Below, in pieces: positions 1 to 5,995 of a DNA stretch of 7,739 nucleotides. Each line of letters opens with the position of its first letter. Position 1 is the stretch's first letter. The notes under the pieces are model-generated. The model did not search any database. It worked only from the letters and a program-made list of their open reading frames with translations, and was not told where the DNA came from. A program made the translations under genes and the position numbers. The stretch comes from Acidothermales bacterium (GTDB taxonomy: Bacteria; Actinomycetota; Actinomycetes; Streptosporangiales; WHST01). Location: contig JAFMQP010000186.1 of the NCBI GenBank assembly GCA_017354575.1, positions 1 through 7,739 on the forward strand, read 5' to 3'.

Positions 1-681
<681 letters not shown>

Positions 682-684
682 CGG

Positions 685-1183
685 TCAGAGCTCCTCGAGT
701 CTTCGCACGAGCGCGGTGAGGGTGGCGTGGTCGACGCCGCCGCCGTCGGTGTCACCGGACGGTGGCCACGACGGGCGTAGCCAGGGCCAGAGCCGTTCGC
801 CGACGTGGGCGCGCAACAGCGGCCACGCCTCGTCCTCGCCGACGCCGCGCGCGGCCACCACCCGGTTGACCGCCAGCCGGCCGAGCAGCCGCCGCGTCCT
901 GATGTCGTACTCCCGCGGAGTTGCCCGCGGCGAGCAACGCCGTCTCGATCTGCCGGAACGCCGGGTACGCCGCGTTGTCGAGCGTCTCGTCGCGGCGGCG
1001 CCCCGTGCGCGGCACGGGTTCGGCCGGATCGGGTACGACCAGCCGCATGCCCAGCAGCACGCCCGCCCACGCGACGCCGAACGCGACCAGCGCGCCGCCG
1101 GCGCCGGCGAGCGTGTAACCGGCCAGCACCACCCCGGCGGCGAACGCGACGCCGAAGCCGAGCAGCAACCGGTTGCGCGTCAT
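685..1183 (-). pseudogene. Two-helix membrane protein of MoxR/DUF4129 clusters, frame broken near 911-921
   Basis: Read from ATG 1183, the protein opens with MTRNRLLLGFG and two hydrophobic segments (about residues 5-26 and 29-47). A soluble region follows, ending in ETALLAAGNSAG near residue 91. After that the frame turns into low-quality Arg/Ala sequence that stops at 752. Good coding sequence resumes in the next frame with REYDIRTRRLLGRLAVNRV and continues through GERLWPWL to a C-terminal LVRRLEEL and TGA at 687-685. From memory, homologues between DUF4129 and MoxR genes join these halves as one protein, with a Tyr-Asp motif followed by a Trp-Pro-Trp-Leu motif. One base too many, or two too few, in the GC-rich stretch 911-921 explains the break. 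The corrected product is about 165 aa. The ATG overlaps the upstream small frame as ATGA. The function is unknown; a membrane partner of the MoxR system is likely. I cannot tell a real mutation from a sequencing error. Confidence 0.75.
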
Positions 1184-1422
1184 GCCCGCGCCCGGGTTTC
1201 CACGCGGCCACGCTCGCGGCCCCCGGTGGAAATGATCATGTTATGTAGGCGATTTCCGTGACCACACGCTGAGTTCCAGCTGCACATGGTGGGCAAGCCA
1301 TGTGAAGGTGCAGTACGCGATGTGATCACGGAAATGACGTACATAACATGATCATTTCGAGACCGCGGCGACAACAGCGACCGCGGCGACCGCGGCATGC
1401 GTGTCGTGGGGCGACGGGTCAT
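1180..1422 (-). CDS. Doubtful 80-aa ORF spanning the hairpin element
   Basis: This frame starts at ATG 1422, overlapping the stop of the DUF4129 gene as ATGA (1422-1419). It ends at TGA 1182-1180, overlapping the next gene's ATG as ATGA (1183-1180). Such four-base overlaps are usual between coupled genes, which argues that some product is or was encoded here. Against it, residues about 23-65 are read straight through the 130-bp inverted repeat, and the rest is mostly Arg, Pro, Ser and Thr with no recognisable domain. The likeliest explanation is a small operon gene, or spacer, that was interrupted by the element and stayed open by chance. A second frame, GTG at 1437 to TGA just inside the element, encodes a short Ala/Val-rich hydrophobic peptide and could be the true remnant. 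No function is assigned. Confidence 0.25.
   Translation of the reverse strand: MTRRPTTRMPRSPRSLLSPRSRNDHVMYVISVITSRTAPSHGLPTMCSWNSACGHGNRLHNMIISTGGRERGRVETRARA
1229..1358. repeat. 130-bp dyad-symmetric hairpin element with 37-bp inverted arms, MITE-like
   Basis: Arms 1229-1265 and 1322-1358 are inverted copies matching at 33 of 37 positions, and the outer 19 bp are perfect. Between them, CACATGG (1283-1289) and CCATGTG (1298-1304) form an inner stem around an 8-nt loop. Both stems are centred on the same point, 1293.5, so the whole unit can fold as one long hairpin. Symmetry ends sharply at 1229 and 1358. The arms are about 57% A+T against about 30% nearby, which suggests foreign origin. The palindromic octamer ATGATCAT occurs in each arm (1232-1239 and 1348-1355). 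There is no transposase and no clear target duplication outside the arms. It lies between two genes of one operon. A non-autonomous mobile element is my preferred reading; an RNA-processing or attenuating hairpin is the alternative. Confidence 0.85.
1361..1395. repeat. Short direct repeat, 12-bp unit at 18-bp spacing
   Basis: GACCGCGGCGAC occurs at 1361-1372 and again at 1379-1390, with a partial third copy (GACCGCGG) at 1388-1395. It sits between the hairpin element and the stop of the DUF4129 gene. On the minus strand it can be read as Ala/Val codons (AAVAAVAVVAAV), so it may be a leftover of coding sequence rather than a regulatory repeat. GC-rich simple repetition of this kind arises easily in such genomes. 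Confidence 0.4.
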
Positions 1423-2312
1423 GGCCGTGCCCGGTCACGGGGCGCGGCGAGCAGCTCGGCGAGCGCGTTCCTGGCCGTCGCGACGTCGGGCGCGTCGACC
1501 GGCCGGCTGCTGAACCTCGCCCGGCCGAACAGCTCGACCAGCGTCCGCGCCGCGCGGTCCGACGTGACGACGTCGCGCCCGCGCGCCCGGGAGAGCAGCT
1601 CCTCCGGGGTCTGCGCCGGCGAGCGTTCGACGCCCGCCTCCGCGAGGTTGCGCTCCATCGCCTCGTAGCACGCGATCACGGCGCCACGCGGGTCGGCGGA
1701 CGCGTCGAGCGCGCGGCGTCCGGCCCGCAACGCGGTGTCGCGGGCGTCGGGTGCGGGGACGGGTTCGTCGGGGGGCGACGGCGGCCTGGCGCGGCGGCGC
1801 TGCCAGAGCGCGACCGCGACGACGCCGGCGACCGCGAGCACGACGACGCCGAGCCAGATCAGCCACAGCGTGCCGGCACCCGGCGGGAGGCCTACGTCCG
1901 GCCGGTGCGTCGACCCGGCCGACGGCCCGAGGCTGGGCAGCAGCCGCGGCCGGTTCGCGTCCCGGAAGTGCCGGATGAGCCAGGAGGCCAGCAACAGCGC
2001 CAGGACGAACGCGGTCAGGTTGACGGCCACGACGATCCACCTGTTGGTCGGCGACCGCGAGTCGCCGCCGTCCCGCTTCCTGCGCCGGCGCCGGGTCACC
2101 GCCAGCAGCACCACGAGCACCAGGCCGATCGCCTCCACCGCCAGGAACGTGGTGGTCACCGTCGTCGGCGACAGCCGCGGGGGCGAACGGAACGGGACCG
2201 ACGTGTGCGCGCGGGCGTACACCCCGGCCGCGACGAGGACGACCAGCAGCGCGGCGAGCACCAGGCGGACGACCGGCCACGCGCTCCGGCCGCCCGGTTC
2301 GGGTGCGGACAT
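1419..2312 (-). CDS. Membrane protein with four transmembrane helices and a C-terminal DUF4129 domain
   Basis: This 297-aa protein has hydrophobic segments at about residues 12-32, 55-72, 92-113 and 148-170. A cytosolic-type C-terminal region follows. Its core, DPRGAVIACYEAMERNLAEA (207-226), then PAQTPEELLSRA and ELFGRARFSS, is the hallmark of DUF4129 (also found at the C-terminus of transglutaminase-like TgpA proteins). An Arg/Lys-rich loop (74-80) follows helix 2. No transglutaminase domain is present. DUF4129 proteins co-occur with MoxR and DUF58 genes; their biochemical role is unknown to me. The frame extends to ATG 2369, but that would overlap the upstream gene by 19 bases and add a basic, non-conserved leader. 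I prefer ATG 2312, 38 nt after the upstream stop with a GGGG-containing purine patch before it. The stop overlaps a following ATG as ATGA. Confidence 0.9.
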   Translation of the reverse strand: MSAPEPGGRSAWPVVRLVLAALLVVLVAAGVYARAHTSVPFRSPPRLSPTTVTTTFLAVEAIGLVLVVLLAVTRRRRRKRDGGDSRSPTNRWIVVAVNLTAFVLALLLASWLIRHFRDANRPRLLPSLGPSAGSTHRPDVGLPPGAGTLWLIWLGVVVLAVAGVVAVALWQRRRARPPSPPDEPVPAPDARDTALRAGRRALDASADPRGAVIACYEAMERNLAEAGVERSPAQTPEELLSRARGRDVVTSDRAARTLVELFGRARFSSRPVDAPDVATARNALAELLAAPRDRARP

Positions 2313-2350
2313 GTGCGCATTCTGCCCCACGCGTGCCCGCGGGCGTAGCC

Positions 2351-2764
2351 TCAGCGGCCGGGCACCCACAACCTGCCCGCCGCCGGCGAGGACGGCGTCG
2401 GCGCTGCCGGCGGGTCGGCCGCGCCGGTCGTGGGCGGCGCCGGCATCCGCTCCAGGTCGTTCTCCTCCACCTCGCCCGGCTCGCCGCGACCCTCCGCGGT
2501 CACCTGCGCGAGCCGCAGCTGCCCCAGGGCGTCGTCGATCTGGCGGACGAGGTCGCGGGGCAGATGGTCACGAGCGTGGGTGGCGGAGACCGTGGCCAGG
2601 TCGATCAGCAGCCGGGCGTCGCGCCGCCCGAGCTTGGCCTGGGCGGCGCTCAGCAACGAGAACACCGCGTCGGCGACGAGCTGGTCGGCGGGCAGGGTAC
2701 GCAGCTGCCGCCTGTACTCCCTGACGTCCTCTGCGCTGGGTGCGTCGGTATCAGCGGTGCCCAT
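2351..2764 (-). CDS. Small acidic protein, DUF1844-like, first gene of the cluster
   Basis: This protein has 137 aa, is soluble, and has no signal peptide or membrane segment. Residues 11-90 look helical, with VADAVFSLLSAAQAKLG (30-46), then LIDLATVSATHAR and a helix ending in LGQLRLAQVTAE. This order (small helical block, Leu-Ile-Asp, terminal helix) resembles actinobacterial DUF1844 proteins, a family of unknown function; I recall it by pattern and rate it moderate. The last 30 residues are Pro/Ala/Thr-rich and probably disordered. The start is well fixed: GGAGG stands four bases before ATG 2764. It is the promoter-proximal gene on this strand, with the DUF4129 gene 38 nt downstream. Whether it takes part in MoxR function is inference from position only. 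Confidence 0.8.
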   Translation of the reverse strand: MGTADTDAPSAEDVREYRRQLRTLPADQLVADAVFSLLSAAQAKLGRRDARLLIDLATVSATHARDHLPRDLVRQIDDALGQLRLAQVTAEGRGEPGEVEENDLERMPAPPTTGAADPPAAPTPSSPAAGRLWVPGR

Positions 2765-2793
2765 GAGACCTCCACAAGCTTCCGGCGTCGTCG

Positions 2794-2799
2794 ATCATA
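2794..2799 (-). promoter_or_regulatory. Possible -10 box for the minus-strand cluster
   Basis: On the minus strand the hexamer is TATGAT, five of six matches to the vegetative consensus. It ends 29 bases before ATG 2764 and just upstream of the strong GGAGG site. No convincing -35 hexamer stands 16-18 bases further up, so this rests on one box. It lies immediately before the kinase remnant on the other strand. Confidence 0.25.
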
Positions 2800-2804
2800 G
2801 AACC

Positions 2805-3100
2805 ATGGTCCCGCCCGACGTCTACGCGGACGCGACCGAGCCGCTCGTCGTCGCGGCGGTGTACGCCGACGGTACGGCCGCCGTCCTGAAGATCCACGTT
2901 CCCGGACGCGGCACGGCTGCCGAGGAAGAGGCCACCGTGCTGCGGCTCGGCGCCGGCGCGGGTTCCGCCCGGCTGCTGTGCCAGGACCTCGCGCGCGGTG
3001 CGCTCCTCCTCGATCGGCTCGGGCCGTCGTTGCACGCCCCGGGCGCGGCACGGGCGAGGTTCGAGATCCTGTGCGACGCGGCGCGGCGGGCGCGGGCCGG
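2805..3100 (+). pseudogene. Truncated APH(6)/hydroxyurea-type phosphotransferase, N-lobe only
   Basis: Intact members of this family (StrB-like aminoglycoside 6- and hydroxyurea phosphotransferases) transfer phosphate from ATP to small hydroxylated compounds. From ATG 2805 the frame gives VVAAVYADGTAAVLKIHVPG, with the nucleotide-binding Lys29. Then come an Glu-rich helix (EEEATVLRL), a SARLL strand, and the hinge-like GALLLDRLGPSLH, followed by RFEILCDAARRA. Family members I recall run on from this last point for about 150 more residues, including the catalytic HGDxHxxN loop and a metal-binding Asp. Here similarity is lost near 3090-3100, four bases from the IclR stop. The frame then continues, meaninglessly, antisense to the IclR gene up to 3341. 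The N-terminus may also be shortened, and no ribosome site precedes the ATG. It cannot be an active kinase. I place the 3' limit by eye. Confidence 0.7.
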
Positions 3101-3101
3101 T

Positions 3102-3902
3102 TCAGGCCGCGCGGTAGAGCAACCGCTGTTCGAGCTCGCGGGCGGCGTTGCGAAGTGGCGTGCGGAACTTCTTCATGCCGGCCTCGGTGTACCGGTACGA
3201 GGGGACCGTCACGTTGAAGTAGGCGAGGGGCGGCAGCCGACGGTCGCAGACCGCGGCGGTTGCGCCGCCCCAGTCCGGCAGGTGCTCCTGGTACGCGACG
3301 GCGAACCGGTCGGCCCTGACCCGCTCGAGCTCCGCCCGTAACTGGTCGGGGTCGGTGACCGTGCGCTCGGTGAACGCCTCCAGCGGCTCGGCCAGGATCT
3401 GGTCTCGCTCCCAGTCGGGGAGGAAGGCGAGGAAGACCTTGCCCGCCGACCCGCAGTGCAGCGGTACCTCCAGGTTCGCGAGGTCGACCTGTACCGGGTT
3501 GGCCGCGCGCACCTCGTCCAGGACGATCAACTTGCGGCCGCTCGCCACCTGAAGGTAGACGGACTCCTTCAGCTCGCCGCCGAGCTTCTCCAGGACGGGA
3601 CGCGCCACCCGCACGAGGGACGAGGCACCGGACACCCGGGCGATCCGCGCGGCGCCGTAGCCCACCGTGTACGTCCCGGTGCGCGGGTCGCGCTCGACCA
3701 GGTCGAAGTGCTCCAGGGTCACGAGCAGCCGCCAGGCGGTGGCCCGGTTCACCCCGGCCCGGCGCGCGATCTCGGTGGCCGACGGAGGGGACTCGCTGGC
3801 GGCGATCTCGTCGAGCATCGTCAAAGCCCGTTCCACGGACTGGACCAGACGGGGGTGGTCCTCGGACCGGCCAGCTTGACCTCTGTCCAAAGCCCCTGCC
3901 AT
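3102..3902 (-). CDS. IclR-family transcriptional regulator
   Basis: This 266-aa protein has the standard two-domain IclR layout. A winged helix-turn-helix lies at about residues 17-80, with SVERAL, then SATEIARRAGVNRATAWRLL (41-60) as the recognition unit. The effector-binding domain follows, marked by EVPLHCGSAGKVFLAFL (145-161) and a C-terminal LPPLAYFNVTVPS segment. Most IclR proteins repress, and some activate, adjacent catabolic genes in response to a pathway metabolite. This one is divergent from the hydrolase/transporter operon and presumably controls it and itself. ATG 3902 is chosen because a -10-like TACGAT ends seven bases before it, suggesting a leaderless message. ATG 3917 (five residues longer) is the alternative; neither has a Shine-Dalgarno match. 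The frame is open far upstream, antisense to the hydrolase, but that extension is a GC-rich shadow. Confidence 0.93.
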   Translation of the reverse strand: MAGALDRGQAGRSEDHPRLVQSVERALTMLDEIAASESPPSATEIARRAGVNRATAWRLLVTLEHFDLVERDPRTGTYTVGYGAARIARVSGASSLVRVARPVLEKLGGELKESVYLQVASGRKLIVLDEVRAANPVQVDLANLEVPLHCGSAGKVFLAFLPDWERDQILAEPLEAFTERTVTDPDQLRAELERVRADRFAVAYQEHLPDWGGATAAVCDRRLPPLAYFNVTVPSYRYTEAGMKKFRTPLRNAARELEQRLLYRAA

Positions 3903-3939
3903 GCTGCCATCGTACATCAGGTGTTGCGCGATGGCAGCA
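3902..3939. promoter_or_regulatory. Candidate IclR operator: perfect 11-bp inverted repeat in the divergent promoter
   Basis: TGCTGCCATCG at 3902-3912 is repeated, inverted and without mismatch, as CGATGGCAGCA at 3929-3939, with a 16-bp spacer. The core heptamer CTGCCAT/ATGGCAG occurs three times: 3896-3902 and 3904-3910 on the minus strand, 3931-3937 on the plus strand. It fills most of the 51-bp gap between the IclR and hydrolase genes and touches the IclR start codon, so a bound protein could block both directions. Binding by this IclR is inferred from position and symmetry. Confidence 0.65.
3909..3937 (-). promoter_or_regulatory. Possible leaderless promoter of the IclR gene
   Basis: On the minus strand, CTGCCA (3937-3932) lies 17 bases before TACGAT (3914-3909). 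They match the vegetative -35 and -10 consensus at four of six positions each. Transcription would start about seven bases on, at or next to the A of ATG 3902. The two arms of the inverted repeat cover the -35 and most of the -10. Short hexamers of this quality occur by chance, so this is only a fit with the operator picture. Confidence 0.35.
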
Positions 3940-3953
3940 GACGGGAGGCGCGG

Positions 3954-5984
3954 ATGTCGGTGGTCGATCGCGACCCGGGCGAGTTGCCCAGGGCGGTGCG
4001 GGAGGTCAGGGACACCTGGATCCCCATGCCGGACGGCACGCGCCTGTCGGCGCGCATCTGGCTCCCCGAGGACGCGGACGCCGACCCGGTGCCCGGCATC
4101 CTGGAGCTGCTGCCGTACCGCAAGAGCGACGGGACGGTGTTGCGCGACGCGACGAACGCCGCGTGGTTCGCCGGCCACGGCTATGCGGTGGTCCGGGTCG
4201 ACATCCGCGGCACGGGCAACTCCGAGGGCCTGATCACCGACGAGTACACGCCACAGGAGCTCGACGACGGCGTCGCGTGCATCGCGTGGATCGCGGCGCA
4301 ACCGTGGTGCACCGGCAAGGTCGGCATCATGGGGATCTCGTGGGGCGGGTTCAACGGCCTGCAGATCGCCGCGCTGCAACCGCCGGAGCTGCACGCCGCG
4401 CTGTCGCTGTGCTCGACCGACGACAGGTACGCCGACGACGTGCACTACTGGGGCGGCACGCTGCTCGCCGACCAGCAACTGCCGTGGGCGACGTCGATGC
4501 TCGCCCGCAACGCGCTGCCGCCCGAGCCCGAGGTGTGGGGCGACGACTGGCTCGCCGAGTGGGAACGTCGGCTGGACGAGACGCCGCCGTTCGTCCGCGC
4601 ATGGCTGGAACACCAGCGTCGCGACGAGTTCTGGCGGCACGGCTCGGTCTGCGAGGACCCGGCCGCGATCCGTTGCCCCGTCTTCCTGGTGAGCGGCTGG
4701 GTGGACGCGTACCGCGACGCGGTGTTCCGGATGCTCGGCTCGTTCGACGTGCCCCGCCGCGGACTGGTGGGGCCGTGGGCGCACCTCTGGCCGCACGTCG
4801 CCGAGCCCGGTCCGCAGATCGGCTTCCTGCAGGAGGCCCTGCGGTGGTGGGACAGGTGGCTCAAGGACGTGCCCAACGGCGTCGAGCATGAGCCGATGGT
4901 GCGCACCTGGCTGCAGGAGTCCGTACCGCCGCGCGGGCACTACGAGGAACGTCCGGGGCGGTGGGTCGTCGAGGACAGGTGGCCGTCGCCGAACGTCGAG
5001 GACCGGGCACTCCACCTCGGCCCGGGGACGGCGACGTTCGACGGCGCATCGGTGCCCGACGCCGCCGTCGAGCTGCTGTCCGTGCAGTCGCACGGCGTCC
5101 TCGGCGGTCGTTCGTGTTCGTACGCGGCCGCGTACGAACTGGCCGTCGACCAACGCCGCGACGACGCCGTCTCCGCCTGCTTCGACACCGCACCACTTGA
5201 CGAACCGGTCGAGATCCTCGGCATCGCGGAGGCGGTTCTCGAGGTCAGCTCGGACCGGCCGGAGGCGTTGGTGGCGGTGCGTGTCTGCGACATCGCGCCC
5301 GACGGGTCGTCGCGGCTGATCACGCGTGGCGTGCTGAATCTCACCCACAGGGACGGCCACGAGAACCCCGCGCCACTCGTGCCGGGCGAGCGGTACCGTG
5401 TGCGATTCCCGTTGCACGCCATCGGTTACTCGGTGCCGAAGGGGCATCGGCTGCGGGTCGCGCTGGCGCCCGCTCTTTGGCCCATGGCCTGGCCGTCGCC
5501 CGAGCCGACCAGGCTCACCCTCCACGTGCCGGGCTCGCGGTTGCACCTCCCGGTGCGCGTGCGCGGTGTGGACGCGGCAGTGCCGTTCGCCGACCCGGAA
5601 CGGCGGCGTCCGTTCGAGCACGAGCTGCTGCAGGAGCCCGACGTCGGTACAATTACTCACGACCTGGCCACCGGTCGGGTCGTCACCGTCTACCAGGGCG
5701 GTGGCGGCTTCGTCCGGCAGGAGCTGGGCCTGCCGATGCGGAAGCACACCACCGAACGGGACGTCTTCGAGATCGCCGACGACGACCCGACGTCGGCAGC
5801 GGTCACGTCGAAACGCCGTATCGAGGTGTCGCGAGGTGACTGGCACGTCAGCGTTGCCGCAGAAGGCCGACTGACGTGCGACGTCGACACGTTCCACGTG
5901 CGGACGGGACTGACGGCGTACCACGGCGACGAGGCCGTCTTCGAACGTGAGTGGTCCTTCAGCGTGCCACGCAATCTGACCTAA
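3954..5984 (+). CDS. CocE/NonD-family alpha/beta serine hydrolase
   Basis: This 676-aa cytosolic hydrolase belongs to the family of cocaine esterase, glutaryl-7-ACA acylase and X-Pro dipeptidyl peptidase (PepX) enzymes, which cleave esters or amides. The catalytic triad is visible: Ser129 in GIMGISWGG, Asp251 in LVSGWVDAYRDAV, and His277 in LVGPWAHLWP. Tyr55 in LLPYRKSDG matches the oxyanion-hole Tyr of CocE. A helical cap lies at about 145-240. The jelly-roll C-terminal domain starts near 335, with SYAAAYELA and GYSVPKGHRLRVALA. It has about 100 residues more at the C-terminus (from about 570) than the 574-aa Rhodococcus CocE; I recall a larger subfamily like this. There is no signal peptide. 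ATG 3954 has GGGAGG five bases upstream. The binding-protein gene follows after 11 nt, so the substrate is probably what the transporter imports. The exact substrate cannot be read from sequence. Confidence 0.95.
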   Translation: MSVVDRDPGELPRAVREVRDTWIPMPDGTRLSARIWLPEDADADPVPGILELLPYRKSDGTVLRDATNAAWFAGHGYAVVRVDIRGTGNSEGLITDEYTPQELDDGVACIAWIAAQPWCTGKVGIMGISWGGFNGLQIAALQPPELHAALSLCSTDDRYADDVHYWGGTLLADQQLPWATSMLARNALPPEPEVWGDDWLAEWERRLDETPPFVRAWLEHQRRDEFWRHGSVCEDPAAIRCPVFLVSGWVDAYRDAVFRMLGSFDVPRRGLVGPWAHLWPHVAEPGPQIGFLQEALRWWDRWLKDVPNGVEHEPMVRTWLQESVPPRGHYEERPGRWVVEDRWPSPNVEDRALHLGPGTATFDGASVPDAAVELLSVQSHGVLGGRSCSYAAAYELAVDQRRDDAVSACFDTAPLDEPVEILGIAEAVLEVSSDRPEALVAVRVCDIAPDGSSRLITRGVLNLTHRDGHENPAPLVPGERYRVRFPLHAIGYSVPKGHRLRVALAPALWPMAWPSPEPTRLTLHVPGSRLHLPVRVRGVDAAVPFADPERRRPFEHELLQEPDVGTITHDLATGRVVTVYQGGGGFVRQELGLPMRKHTTERDVFEIADDDPTSAAVTSKRRIEVSRGDWHVSVAAEGRLTCDVDTFHVRTGLTAYHGDEAVFEREWSFSVPRNLT

Positions 5985-5995
5985 GAGGTGAGTCG

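Noticed and set aside
1229..1358. Rho-independent terminator
   Set aside because: Far longer than usual, A+T-rich in the outer stem, without a T run on either side, and placed inside an apparent operon; a MITE-like element fits better.
1225..1362. Target-site duplication flanking the hairpin element
   Set aside because: The bases just outside the arms (GGTG and GAGA) do not match. The ATGATCAT copies lie inside the arms and are palindromic, so they cannot be told apart from the inverted repeat itself.
1361..1395. CRISPR-like or regulatory repeat array
   Set aside because: Only two and a half copies of a 12-bp GC-rich unit with 6-bp spacing; more likely repetitive Ala/Val coding remnant.
1401..2724. 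Long plus-strand open frames over the DUF4129 and DUF1844-like genes
   Set aside because: Arg/Pro/Gly-rich translations with no domains; the minus strand shows helices, the DUF4129 motif and a good ribosome site.
3903..5924. Very long minus-strand open frame antisense to the hydrolase gene, continuous with the IclR gene
   Set aside because: It is Arg/His/Pro-rich, has no domain before the IclR start, and mirrors the third-position GC of the plus-strand hydrolase, whose triad and length are complete. Only the IclR part is real.
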